A DNA stretch of 22,403 nt from the NCBI GenBank assembly GCA_947259435.1, contig CAMYMP010000116.1:1-22403 (forward strand). The letters are read 5' to 3'. Below are positions 8,020-16,145 of the stretch, piece after piece. The notes beneath the pieces were generated by a model. That model was not told where the DNA came from. It made no database searches and saw only the letters and a list, made by a program, of their open reading frames with translations. Both the position numbers and the translations under genes were made by a program. The DNA comes from an uncultured Woeseiaceae bacterium (GTDB lineage: Bacteria > Pseudomonadota > Gammaproteobacteria > Woeseiales > Woeseiaceae). Positions within the stretch are counted from its first letter, which is position 1, and each line of letters begins with the position of its first letter.

Positions 8020-8582
8020 AAGTAACGCTCCGGTACTTCGATGACGTCGCCCGGCACTACGGGCGTGTCGGGCTTCGCCTGAATCTCGTTTTGCGTCTCG
8101 CCATTGTGTCGTTTGATGATGATCGATTTTGTGCGGGCCCGGTACGTATAACCTCCCGCAAGCGCTACCGCGTTGAGAACGGTCATGCCATTGACATAGG
8201 GATAAGCTCCGGGCGCCTTGATCTCGCCGATGATGTAAAAAGGTCGGTAACTCAGCACTTCGACGGTCACGCTCGGGTTTCGGAGGTAGTCAGGTTTCAA
8301 TTTGTCGGTTATCGCGCCCTCGAGTTCTTTGGGCGTCAAGCCGGCCGCCGGCACGACACGAATGAGCGGAAGGGATATCGACCCTTCACCGTCGAGTTCG
8401 AATTCGCCCGACAGGTCGTCGTGTCCATACACGGTGACCTTGATCCGGTCACCCGGGCTGAGCCGGTGACTGGTACTCGCATCTTGAGCATTGACCACGC
8501 TGTTCACGCACGCAAGTGCGGCTACAAGGACAAATATCCACCATCGTCCTGGGGCGCCGTGGTTATCAGCACATGGTTTCAC
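8016..8582 (-). CDS. Short polysaccharide export protein (Wza-like, Poly_export + SLBB)
   Basis: This 188-residue secreted protein has a signal peptide with hydrophobic core 'IFVLVAALA'. The Poly_export domain starts at 'LSPGDRIKVTVYG' and an SLBB domain at 'FYIIGEIKAPGAYPYVNG'. It lacks the extra domains and C-terminal amphipathic helix that form the outer-membrane channel in E. coli Wza (about 380 residues), so it probably forms only the periplasmic part of the conduit. Signal processing is ambiguous: 'AALAC' is a permissive lipobox, while 'VNA-QD' is a good signal peptidase I site. The GTG start is supported by AGAGGT 7 nt upstream, inside the preceding gene, and overlaps that gene's TGA by 4 nt (GTGA). 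The operon context fits export. Confidence 0.9.
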   Translation of the reverse strand: MKPCADNHGAPGRWWIFVLVAALACVNSVVNAQDASTSHRLSPGDRIKVTVYGHDDLSGEFELDGEGSISLPLIRVVPAAGLTPKELEGAITDKLKPDYLRNPSVTVEVLSYRPFYIIGEIKAPGAYPYVNGMTVLNAVALAGGYTYRARTKSIIIKRHNGETQNEIQAKPDTPVVPGDVIEVPERYF

Positions 8583-9838
8583 AAATGTACCTCTATAGTT
8601 GCGGTGTAAACGTCTCGCGAGAACGCGAATCCGTCGATCGTATCCGGCGTCGTATCGCGGCGTCTGTGAGCGTAACCGAGCACGAGTTCGACTCGTCGGT
8701 TCATCAGATATCGGGCGCCAAACGCTATAACGTCATTATCGTCCTTCCTGTCGATACCGCGATAATCATCCTGACTTGTTGTCCATGCAAGACTGAGTAT
8801 TAGGTTTCTCAACAGCTCATGTTGGACACCCAGGCGAAACTTCGTGGCCTGAATACCGGCCGCATCGACTATCGTCGTAGCTTCGACAGTCCGGCTCCCG
8901 GAGATCGTAACCGTTGTAAGGCGAGAGAGATTCCAGGCTACTTCTGCACCGAACGACAGGCCGTCGATTTTCTCGTAACGCTGGTCGTCGTACGATCGTG
9001 ATCGATAACCCACAAATACTTCACCAAACGTCACCCCGGAATAATCGAGCGTGCTTCCGACGGCAAATTCGTAGCCATTGGAGCTGCGTTCGAACCCGGC
9101 GTCATCGAATTGGCTGTCGTACTCGGTGGATTCGGCGCTGGCCTGAAAGAAAAATGAGTTCGTCGGGAGTGCGTCGTACCCGATGCGCATGGTTCCACTC
9201 ACTTGTCTGCGGTCACGGTCGTCGTTGTTGATCGTACCTTCAGCGCCCAGCACGTCATAGAAATCCAAGTTTGCGACCTCGGCTTCCAAAAATGCTCGAA
9301 ACTTACGCACGCCCGGGCGCAGTTGATAGGAAACCGCAATAGAATCGACGTCGAATCGAGTGCGCTCTTCGCCGCGGACGTCATCGGCCGAGTCGCGCCC
9401 TTCATGGCGAGTCAAGTGTTCAAATGAGCCGGCGAGAAACGCCGAACGGCTGATGTCGAGGCGACCATTCGCCCAGACATCGAGGTCTGAATGATCCTCT
9501 CCTTCGAAATCCGTGAAGCGCGAGATATCTGCTGCAGCACCCAGGTCGACCGCATGATTGTTCCAATCCGACCGGAATTCAAATTCGGGCGATACGACAT
9601 AGATGACGTCACTGAGTACAGCTAGCCCGTCTGCAAAAATATTGTTGTTATGTTCGAGCGTAATCGCGAGCTGTGGATACAGTCGGAAACCACCCATCGG
9701 CACACCGCTTGGATCCAACTCAGGGCGTGCGCGGTTGGCGACCGTCTCGTTGCGAACAATGTCCTGTGACCACACGGGTCGCCAGGTCAGCAGGCCGATG
9801 CTGAGAAAGAGTATTACGCACGTGCTAGACAGTTTCAC
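8579..9838 (-). CDS. Outer-membrane beta-barrel protein (BBP2-like)
   Basis: This 419-residue protein has an N-terminal signal peptide ('CVILFLSIGLLTWRPVWSQD', cleaved near WSQ). The rest alternates polar and hydrophobic residues in many short beta-strands with acidic, Asn-rich turns, as in the putative beta-barrel porin 2 family. Strands include 'YPQLAITLEHNNNIFAD' near the N-terminus and a final 'VYTATIEVHL'. Members of this family often accompany exopolysaccharide operons in proteobacteria. It lies directly upstream of a Wza-like protein with no outer-membrane-spanning segment, so it may supply the outer-membrane pore. It starts with GTG, and I see no convincing Shine-Dalgarno sequence. 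The stop overlaps the next start. An alternative is a surface adhesin or non-export porin. Confidence 0.8.
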   Translation of the reverse strand: MKLSSTCVILFLSIGLLTWRPVWSQDIVRNETVANRARPELDPSGVPMGGFRLYPQLAITLEHNNNIFADGLAVLSDVIYVVSPEFEFRSDWNNHAVDLGAAADISRFTDFEGEDHSDLDVWANGRLDISRSAFLAGSFEHLTRHEGRDSADDVRGEERTRFDVDSIAVSYQLRPGVRKFRAFLEAEVANLDFYDVLGAEGTINNDDRDRRQVSGTMRIGYDALPTNSFFFQASAESTEYDSQFDDAGFERSSNGYEFAVGSTLDYSGVTFGEVFVGYRSRSYDDQRYEKIDGLSFGAEVAWNLSRLTTVTISGSRTVEATTIVDAAGIQATKFRLGVQHELLRNLILSLAWTTSQDDYRGIDRKDDNDVIAFGARYLMNRRVELVLGYAHRRRDTTPDTIDGFAFSRDVYTATIEVHL

Positions 9839-9918
9839 AATGATGGCGACGTCTTGTTATTTTTTTGTACCAACGTTATGCGGCAACGTGTGCCTTGCAT
9901 GCGCACAGATGTGGTTTG

Positions 9919-9935
9919 TAGCATTTACAATGCTA
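9919..9935. promoter_or_regulatory. 7-3-7 dyad upstream of the export genes
   Basis: TAGCATT-TAC-AATGCTA is a perfect inverted repeat in the 122-nt gap between the Wzy-like gene and the beta-barrel gene, about 80 nt upstream of the latter's GTG. Its size and symmetry suit a dimeric DNA-binding protein. I see no good -35/-10 pair beside it, so the regulatory role is inferred from symmetry and position. Confidence 0.35.
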
Positions 9936-9960
9936 GCGCATGCCCGGATCGGCACTGACT

Positions 9961-11208
9961 CTATTTTACATAATGTCGCGATTGGACTTGCGTTACGCCG
10001 CGATCAATCGCGACGGTGATCGCCCAGGTGAGCGCTAGCAACAGCCACAGGTGACGCCAGTGGGTGCTATCGATGAAGAGACTCTGCACCAAAGTTCCGA
10101 TTAAAGCGGCCAATACTATTTGCAAATTTGGGCGCAGTATAGAGGAGGAGTCTATTCGGGAAATGCCGCGCGCGAGCGTGATGAGCAGGAACAGATAAAA
10201 GCTGACGGCGCCGACCCAGCCGCCTTCGACCGCGATGTGAAGGTAGAGATTGTGTGGTTCCATTCCGAATTTTGGCGTAGACATGCCCGGACCAATACCT
10301 ATCGGGTTTTGCCCAATTTCCCTGAGCGCTTTAGCCTGTGTATCGAAGCGGCCTCCGCGAGCGACATCGTACTCCTGGACGATCATAGCTCGCTCGACAA
10401 ATCGCTGGCCTGCAGGCGTGTATGCAATCACGAGAGACACAGTCGAGACGGCCACGACGCCCACAGCTGTGATGAGGATTGTCAGCCGCAAACGTTCCCT
10501 GAATGATTGCGCGGTGATCGTACTGAAAACCATGTAAAGGAAGAGCGCCACGGAAAAATTAAGCCAGGCGCCACGCGAGAAGCCCAGCAACAGGCCGAAG
10601 ACCAAAAGCAGAAATTTGACGGTTTCCCATACCAGGGCAGGACCACGCACGCGCAACATGCGTGCAAGCATGTACAGGGTGACCGGCACGAGAAACGGCG
10701 CGAAAACATTCGCATCCTTGAACGGGCCTCTGGCTCTACCGTATGCGGCGCCGAGCGATTCCGGCAGATAGCCGAAATATTGAAGTATTCCCCAGAGTAC
10801 CGCGAGGAGTGCCGCGAACGTATAGCCGCGCCAAATGACGCGTAAAAAATGCGGTGCATTCGTTACCACCAAACAGACCCATAAAACCCATGCCAAAAGC
10901 ATGTAAATTCTAATGGCCAGTGGACGCAACATCGTTTCAGGATCACTGGAGGTGATTGCGGCGCCAAGATTCGATGCTGCGAAAAGCATCAGCAGGAACA
11001 CTGCGATGCCAGCCTCTCTCGGCACCCTTAGGCCCATCGGGAACAGCACAGCGATTAGCAACAGAACCAAAATATCGTAGGGCGCTGGTTCGATAAACAC
11101 AATACCGCTCACCGCAACGGTAAGCCACAGGAGCGACTGCAGCCATGTTGCCGGCGCCACTCCACTACCAGAGTCGCTCAATCTAGACACGAACCGTCGT
11201 TGCCTCAT
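9961..11208 (-). CDS. O-antigen ligase / Wzy-type polymerase, multi-spanning membrane protein
   Basis: This 415-residue integral inner-membrane protein has roughly ten to twelve hydrophobic helices. It fits the Wzy_C/O-antigen ligase family, with the conserved 'GFSRGAWLN' segment (around 208-216) and the large periplasmic loop ending in 'PIGIGPGM' and 'EPHNLYLHIAVEGGWVG' (around 307-335). These proteins polymerise repeat units or ligate glycan to lipid A core. Linkage with a Wzc-like kinase, an export protein and a Wzx-like flippase favours polymerase. It is first in the minus-strand export operon and divergent from the PEP mutase gene. The ATG has no clear Shine-Dalgarno sequence. Polymerase versus ligase cannot be decided from sequence alone. 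Confidence 0.85.
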   Translation of the reverse strand: MRQRRFVSRLSDSGSGVAPATWLQSLLWLTVAVSGIVFIEPAPYDILVLLLIAVLFPMGLRVPREAGIAVFLLMLFAASNLGAAITSSDPETMLRPLAIRIYMLLAWVLWVCLVVTNAPHFLRVIWRGYTFAALLAVLWGILQYFGYLPESLGAAYGRARGPFKDANVFAPFLVPVTLYMLARMLRVRGPALVWETVKFLLLVFGLLLGFSRGAWLNFSVALFLYMVFSTITAQSFRERLRLTILITAVGVVAVSTVSLVIAYTPAGQRFVERAMIVQEYDVARGGRFDTQAKALREIGQNPIGIGPGMSTPKFGMEPHNLYLHIAVEGGWVGAVSFYLFLLITLARGISRIDSSSILRPNLQIVLAALIGTLVQSLFIDSTHWRHLWLLLALTWAITVAIDRGVTQVQSRHYVK

Positions 11209-11217
11209 TCAACCAAT

Positions 11218-11349
11218 TCGGCTTTATGACTTGCATTCTATTTGTTAGGTCACTTTCGCGATCGCAATGGTACATGTAGCGACGTTCAAATTCACTTGAC
11301 ACAAGTTCGTAATCGTCGTGTACTTGAGTTGCTGTTATCATAAAGCCGA
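11218..11349. repeat. 12-nt motif placed in both leaders of a divergent gene pair
   Basis: TCGGCTTTATGA (11218-11229) and its perfect complement TCATAAAGCCGA (11338-11349) lie at the two ends of the region between the Wzy-like gene and the PEP mutase gene. Read on each gene's own strand, TCATAAAGCCGA lies 10-21 nt upstream of the Wzy-like start and 27-38 nt upstream of the PEP mutase start. It could be a pair of operator sites or a shared leader element. Confidence 0.45.
11296..11324 (+). promoter_or_regulatory. Possible sigma70 promoter of the phosphonate operon
   Basis: A consensus -35 TTGACA (11296-11301) is followed after 17 nt by TGTACT (11319-11324, four of six -10 bases). It lies about 50 nt upstream of the PEP mutase ATG. 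The downstream copy of the 12-nt motif (11338-11349) would then fall at or just after the transcription start, where a repressor could act. Confidence 0.4.
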
Positions 11350-11375
11350 TAACCATAAAAACAAAAAGGAACCCC

Positions 11376-13067
11376 ATGAGTTCATTCGGATCAGCACCTA
11401 ATGTTGTTGGATTAAACCGGCGCCGCAATCGGCGTGCGTCGGACAAAAAGACGTTTCAATTTCGCTCGCTACTTTTTTCGAAGGAGTTGGAATTTCTTTG
11501 TGAGGCACACAATGGTCTAAGTGCAAGGATATGTGAAGAAGCAGGATTCAAAGGAATATGGGCAAGCGGCCTGTGCCTGTCGGCGCAGTACGGTGTCCGT
11601 GACTCGAATGAAGCTAGCTGGACGCAGTTACTAGAAATGCTCGAGTTCATGAGTGATGCAACAGCAATTCCCATCATGCTCGACGGTGATACGGGCTACG
11701 GCAATTTTAACAATATGCGACGCCTGGTGAAGAAGCTCGAGCAGCGCGACATAGCGGCCGTGTGCATTGAGGACAAGCTATTCCCGAAAACCAACAGCTT
11801 CATTGGCTCGAAGTCCCAACCGCTAGCCGATATCGACGAGTTTTGTGGAAAGATCAGCGCGGCGAAGGAGGCACAAATTGACGACGGATTTTCGGTTATC
11901 GCGCGCGTTGAAGCACTGATTGCAGGGTGGGGATTGCGTGAAGCGATTCGTCGAGCAGAAGCGTATCATCGCGCTGGCGCTGACGGCATCCACATTCATA
12001 GTGCGAAGTCGACGGCAGACGAGGTGCTCTTGTTTAAGAAAGAATGGGGTGCCCGGTGCCCGGTCGTGATCGTGCCGACAAAATATTATGCGACTCCTAC
12101 CGACGTATTTCGGGAGCATGGATTTTCTATTGCCATATGGGCCAATCAGATCCTGCGATCTTCGGTCAGGGCGATGCAGAAAACAGCAAGTCAACTGTAT
12201 GACGAGCAAACGTTGTTATCCATTGAGGACGAAGTCGTGTCAGTGACCGAGGTTTTCAGATTGCAGGGGGCGGATGAACTGCGGGTTGCGGAAGAGCGTT
12301 ATCTGCCCGCTCGGGCAAAAAGTACCCGGGGAATTGTCCTTGCTGCGTCACGAGGGCGAGAACTTGGTGAACTTACCGAAAAGATACCGAAGGCACTGGT
12401 GAAGATCCGTGACAAAAGTCTGCTTGAGCACATAGTCGACACGTTTAACACGTCCGGAATGAATCAGCTCAGCGTGGTGCGTGGTTATCGCAAGGAAACG
12501 ATGACGCTACCGAATCTGGATTACGTCGACAATGACGAGTATGACAGCACCGGCGAAGTGTACTCGTTATATCTTGCGCTGGAGGCGCTATCGGAAACCG
12601 CGGAAGATCTTGTTATCACCTACGGGGACGTGCTTTTCAAACGATACATTCTGGAAGCCCTTCTGGAGGCCGAGGACGAATTCGTGGTGGCAGTGGATAC
12701 GGGGTGGCGTGACAGCGCCAATCGTGACCGCGCAGCGGATTATGTAAATTGCTCTATGCCGTACGTGCGCAGAGCCTACCTTCAGCGAGTCGAACTGAGG
12801 CGAGTTGCTGAAGACTTGGAGCCGGAGATCATTCATGGTGAGTGGATGGGAATGTTGAAGGTCGGCGCGGGAGGTCAGCATATGCTAAGGGAAGTTGTCG
12901 CGGATATAATTGACGGCTCGGATGAGACTGGCCGCGAGGCGAAGATGCCGCAGGTTCTTAACGAGTTGATTAAGCGAGGCGCGATGGTTCGAACGATCTA
13001 TACGGCGGGTCACTGGCTCGATGTGGATAGCCTTGAGGATGTCGTTTCGTCGAGCAGCTTCAGCTGA
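11376..13067 (+). CDS. pepM: Phosphoenolpyruvate mutase fused to a nucleotidyltransferase
   Basis: This 563-residue bifunctional protein begins phosphonate synthesis by rearranging PEP to phosphonopyruvate in the cytoplasm. The mutase domain (about 30-300) has 'IWASGL' (61-66), 'DGDTGYGN' (103-110, metal ligands), the diagnostic lid motif '[10 protein letters not shown]' (132-141) and '[12 protein letters not shown]' (175-186). The lid motif separates true mutases from isocitrate lyase relatives. A nucleotidyltransferase domain (about 318-556) has '[14 protein letters not shown]' (321-334), Lys339 in 'PKAL', '[10 protein letters not shown]' (392-401), 'YGDVLF' (416-421) and 'HWLDVD' (546-551). 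The first of these departs from the usual G-x-G-x-R. The first 28 residues are an Arg-rich extension ahead of the core. ATG is 5 nt from AAGGA. The gene heads a five-gene operon. The mutase call is very secure; the nucleotide and acceptor of the second domain are inferred. Confidence 0.96.
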   Translation: MSSFGSAPNVVGLNRRRNRRASDKKTFQFRSLLFSKELEFLCEAHNGLSARICEEAGFKGIWASGLCLSAQYGVRDSNEASWTQLLEMLEFMSDATAIPIMLDGDTGYGNFNNMRRLVKKLEQRDIAAVCIEDKLFPKTNSFIGSKSQPLADIDEFCGKISAAKEAQIDDGFSVIARVEALIAGWGLREAIRRAEAYHRAGADGIHIHSAKSTADEVLLFKKEWGARCPVVIVPTKYYATPTDVFREHGFSIAIWANQILRSSVRAMQKTASQLYDEQTLLSIEDEVVSVTEVFRLQGADELRVAEERYLPARAKSTRGIVLAASRGRELGELTEKIPKALVKIRDKSLLEHIVDTFNTSGMNQLSVVRGYRKETMTLPNLDYVDNDEYDSTGEVYSLYLALEALSETAEDLVITYGDVLFKRYILEALLEAEDEFVVAVDTGWRDSANRDRAADYVNCSMPYVRRAYLQRVELRRVAEDLEPEIIHGEWMGMLKVGAGGQHMLREVVADIIDGSDETGREAKMPQVLNELIKRGAMVRTIYTAGHWLDVDSLEDVVSSSSFS

Positions 13068-13099
13068 GCAGACCTGCCCATTAATAAGGACGGATCGTC

Positions 13100-14236
13100 A
13101 TGATTGAAGCGCAGACCTTTATCCGCGCTGCGAGCGAGCGTGGAATCGATTTCTACGCCGGCGTTCCGTGCTCTTATCTAACACCGTTCATCAATCACAC
13201 TATCACTAGCTCACGTACTGAGTATGTGGGAGCTGCAAACGAGGGCGATGCAGTCGCAATAGGCGCAGGAGCGGAATTGGGCGGGCGGCGCGCAGTTGCC
13301 ATGTTTCAGAACTCCGGCCTCGGGAATGCGGTAAGCCCTCTGACATCGCTGACTTATGTATTCAGGATCCCGGTGCTCGTAATAACTACGTTACGCGGCG
13401 AGCCTGGTGGGGCGCCGGATGAACCCCAGCACGAGTTGATGGGCGCGATAACGACTCGCCTGCTCGAGGCGATGCGGATTCCATGGGAATATTTTCCACT
13501 CGAAGATGCGGAGGTGGAACCTGCTCTCGATCGGGCACTGGCTTACATGGATTCGGAGCGACGGCCTTATGCGTTGGTGATGCGCAAAGGAACCGTAAAG
13601 CCGTCGGGTCTTGCTGCGACCAACGCCAGGAAACCCATCGTTCAGACGGCAACAGCAGTAGCCGACGCCGGCTGCAAGCGAAGAGAAATGCTTACCGCGA
13701 TTCAGTCACACGTCGCGCCTAAAGACGTACTAATTGCGACGACGGGCTATACGGGACGCGAACTTTTCAGCTGTGCGGACCGACCGAATCAAATGTACAT
13801 GGTAGGTTCGATGGGCTGTGCCTCTAGCCTGGGGCTCGGATTGTCGTTGGCATCACCCGGGCACAGGGTGATCGTCATCGACGGTGACGGTGCGGCGTTG
13901 ATGCGGCTTGGTGCGATGACTAGCATCGGCTATCAGCGCCCGGGCAACCTGATACATGTGCTGCTGGACAATAATGTTCACGAATCGACCGGAGCGCAGC
14001 CCACAGTATCTCAGTCAATAGATTTTTGCGCGATAGCGGCTGCCTGCGGATATGAAAGAGTAATGCGCACGGCGGAACCGAAAGCGCTCGGCATCGCGTT
14101 AAACGACAAGACCCCACAACTTACGTTCATCCATGTTCCGGTAGTTCCCGGCATCGATGGCAAGCTGGAACGGCCGAATATCGGGCCCGTGCAGGTGGCC
14201 GAGCGATTCCGCAGATTCTTGAGAGGGCACCTGTGA
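13100..14236 (+). CDS. ppd: Phosphonopyruvate decarboxylase
   Basis: This 378-residue thiamin-diphosphate enzyme converts phosphonopyruvate to phosphonoacetaldehyde, the irreversible step that pulls the unfavourable mutase reaction forward. The N-terminal pyrimidine-binding domain includes 'AANEGDAVAIGAGAEL' with the cofactor-activating Glu48, and 'FQNSGLGNAVSPL' (69-81), characteristic of this family. The C-terminal pyrophosphate domain has the ThDP motif starting at 'DGDGAAL' (261-267) and ending 'LLDNNVHESTG' (288-298). Length matches known enzymes. AAGGA lies 9 nt before the ATG. It is 32 nt after the PEP mutase stop and overlaps the next gene by 4 nt (GTGA), indicating translational coupling. 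Confidence 0.95.
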   Translation: MIEAQTFIRAASERGIDFYAGVPCSYLTPFINHTITSSRTEYVGAANEGDAVAIGAGAELGGRRAVAMFQNSGLGNAVSPLTSLTYVFRIPVLVITTLRGEPGGAPDEPQHELMGAITTRLLEAMRIPWEYFPLEDAEVEPALDRALAYMDSERRPYALVMRKGTVKPSGLAATNARKPIVQTATAVADAGCKRREMLTAIQSHVAPKDVLIATTGYTGRELFSCADRPNQMYMVGSMGCASSLGLGLSLASPGHRVIVIDGDGAALMRLGAMTSIGYQRPGNLIHVLLDNNVHESTGAQPTVSQSIDFCAIAAACGYERVMRTAEPKALGIALNDKTPQLTFIHVPVVPGIDGKLERPNIGPVQVAERFRRFLRGHL

Positions 14237-15327
14237 CCGTTCGCACGCTCCTGTTGAACCCCGGCCCTGTCACACTTAGCGACCGGGTACGCGACGCGCT
14301 GTCGATGGATGACTGGTGTCACCGGGAGCCGGAATTCGCGGAGCTTACACGGTCCATCAACGCACGTCTGGCACGAATTTATGAGGCGGCGGACGCGGAA
14401 TACCGCGCCGTGCTATTGACCGGATCCGGAACCTGCGCCGTCGAGGCGATGCTCGCGACTTTCGCACCGATTAACTCCAGGACTTTGGTGGTGGCCAATG
14501 GTGTGTACGGTGAACGAATGGCCGCTATGTTGCGCGCGATGCACAGGCCCACCGTTGTAATGACCGCGGCATGGACGGCTCCGATCGACCTGGATGCCGT
14601 CGAAAGATCTCTCGATGAACACCCTGACGTGTCCCATGTAGTTGCGGTGCACCACGAAACGACCACCGGGCGTCTCAACGAGATCGGAAGGCTCGGCGAG
14701 CTTTGCGTCGCGCGAGATCGAGCACTCATGCTCGACGCCGTTAGCAGTTATGGCGCAGAGGACATAAGATTTCGCCAGTGGAACCTAACTGCCGTGGCCG
14801 GCACCGCAAACAAATGTCTGCACGGCGTGCCGGGCTTGTCTTTCGTGGTTGCCGACGAGTCCCGGTTACTTGAAGGAGAACGCAACGCGGGCAGCGTTTA
14901 CCTCGATCTCCGCGGTTACTACCGAACCCAGCACGCCGATGGCTATTCTCCGTTTACCCTCGCGGTCAACGCTGCATTCGCGCTCGATGCGGCGCTGGAT
15001 GAGCTCGCAGAGAACGGGGGTTGGCGGGCACGTCGACAGCGCTACGGAGAGATCGGTCAGTCCGTGAGGAGCTGCCTGGGAGACCTCGGCATCCAGACCT
15101 TGATCCCGGAAAGCGAACTTTCGTCAGTAATGAGCAGCTATCGGCTGCCGCCCGGCAGGGATTACGATGCACTCCACGACAAACTGAAGGCGCAAGGCTT
15201 CGTCATCTACGCGGGGCAAAACGAGTTCTCTGATAAAATCTTTCGAATAGCGCATATGGGAGATATACACGACGATGATGTCCGCAATCTCAACGCTGCG
15301 CTGACTGCGTTTTTCGGCATCGCGTAA
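14233..15327 (+). CDS. phnW: 2-aminoethylphosphonate transaminase (PLP, class V fold)
   Basis: This 364-residue PLP enzyme of the PhnW type would run in the synthetic direction here, converting phosphonoacetaldehyde to 2-aminoethylphosphonate. Visible motifs are 'LLNPGPVTLSDRVRDAL' at the N-terminus, 'LLTGSGTCAVEAM' (61-73) binding the cofactor phosphate, 'HHETTTGRLNEIG' (140-152), 'LDAVSSYGAED' (167-177) with the PLP-contacting Asp, and 'GTANKCLHGVPG' (190-201) with the Schiff-base Lys194. The GTG start is preceded by GAGAGGG at 5 nt and overlaps the decarboxylase stop. Operon position directly after mutase and decarboxylase argues for biosynthesis instead of AEP degradation, where PhnX would be expected and is absent. 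Confidence 0.94.
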   Translation: MTVRTLLLNPGPVTLSDRVRDALSMDDWCHREPEFAELTRSINARLARIYEAADAEYRAVLLTGSGTCAVEAMLATFAPINSRTLVVANGVYGERMAAMLRAMHRPTVVMTAAWTAPIDLDAVERSLDEHPDVSHVVAVHHETTTGRLNEIGRLGELCVARDRALMLDAVSSYGAEDIRFRQWNLTAVAGTANKCLHGVPGLSFVVADESRLLEGERNAGSVYLDLRGYYRTQHADGYSPFTLAVNAAFALDAALDELAENGGWRARRQRYGEIGQSVRSCLGDLGIQTLIPESELSSVMSSYRLPPGRDYDALHDKLKAQGFVIYAGQNEFSDKIFRIAHMGDIHDDDVRNLNAALTAFFGIA

Positions 15328-16076
15328 TGACACCGCTGCGAACTGCCGTGATCCTGGCGGCTGGCATGGGCACGCGACTCGGTGCCACAGGAAAATCGCA
15401 GCCCAAAGGTTTCCTGCGCCTCGGCGAGCGTACGATTATCGAGGAATCGCTCACGAGACTGCGTTGCGCAAATATCGAAAGAGTATTTATCGTTACGGGA
15501 CACCGTAATGAATTATATGATGCTCTGGCGAAGCGCAGCGGCGGTTTCGTCGGGACCGTCTACAATCCCCGCTACCGGGACTCGGGGAGCATGTATTCGC
15601 TTTATTTGGTCAGGGAACTGGTCGATGACGATTTTCTGTTGCTTGAGTCGGATCTTATCTATGAGCAGCGCGCTCTGACCACTGCTATCTCATTTGCTCG
15701 CGACAACTGCCTGCTCCTTTCCGGCCTGACCCATTCAGGCGATGAAGTGTTCGTCGAACTCCAGGCAGGCCGTTTATCGCACATGTCGAAGAATCCGGCC
15801 GAGCTCGGTGAGATCAATGGCGAACTCGTCGGCATAACGAAAATCTCTACGGGCCTTTTCTCACAAATGCTATCTACCGCAGAAGAGCTATTTGAAGACG
15901 ACCTCAATAAGGACTACGAGACGGATTGTCTGGTCGCAACGGCGCGCCGTTATCCAGTTTATGGATGCCTGGTTTCCGACCTTGTCTGGGCCGAAATAGA
16001 CGACGCTGACCATCTCGAGCGGGCGCGCGAGCTGATCTATCCGCGCATTTCACGGGGCAACACCGGGCCTCAGTAG
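15327..16076 (+). CDS. pntC: PntC/LicC-like cytidylyltransferase, probable CMP-AEP synthase
   Basis: This 249-residue nucleotidyltransferase has an intact NTP-binding signature 'ILAAGMGTRLGA' (9-20), Lys27 in 'QPKGF', 'RDSGSMYSLYL' (84-94), the metal-binding 'LLLESDLIYE' (104-113), 'EINGELVGITKIS' (162-174) and a closing 'WAEIDDADHL' (221-230). It resembles CTP:phosphocholine and CTP:2-aminoethylphosphonate cytidylyltransferases, which activate a zwitterionic headgroup for transfer to a glycan or lipid. The start shares one base with the transaminase stop (TAATG), so it is tightly coupled to AEP synthesis. It is the second nucleotidyltransferase of the operon, after the domain fused to PEP mutase, and the one with the canonical signature. 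CTP and AEP as substrates are inferred from context and family resemblance. Confidence 0.82.
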   Translation: MTPLRTAVILAAGMGTRLGATGKSQPKGFLRLGERTIIEESLTRLRCANIERVFIVTGHRNELYDALAKRSGGFVGTVYNPRYRDSGSMYSLYLVRELVDDDFLLLESDLIYEQRALTTAISFARDNCLLLSGLTHSGDEVFVELQAGRLSHMSKNPAELGEINGELVGITKISTGLFSQMLSTAEELFEDDLNKDYETDCLVATARRYPVYGCLVSDLVWAEIDDADHLERARELIYPRISRGNTGPQ

Positions 16077-16145
16077 CATGATGTCCCGTGCACTAGACGA
16101 GCGACCCCGGATGCGTCACCGAATCGCTCTCCGCTCAGGCGAATT

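Noticed and set aside
9880..9900. Possible sigma54 promoter (GGCAC...TGC on the minus strand)
   Set aside because: The GG to GC spacing is 10 nt instead of 12, so it does not meet the -24/-12 rule.
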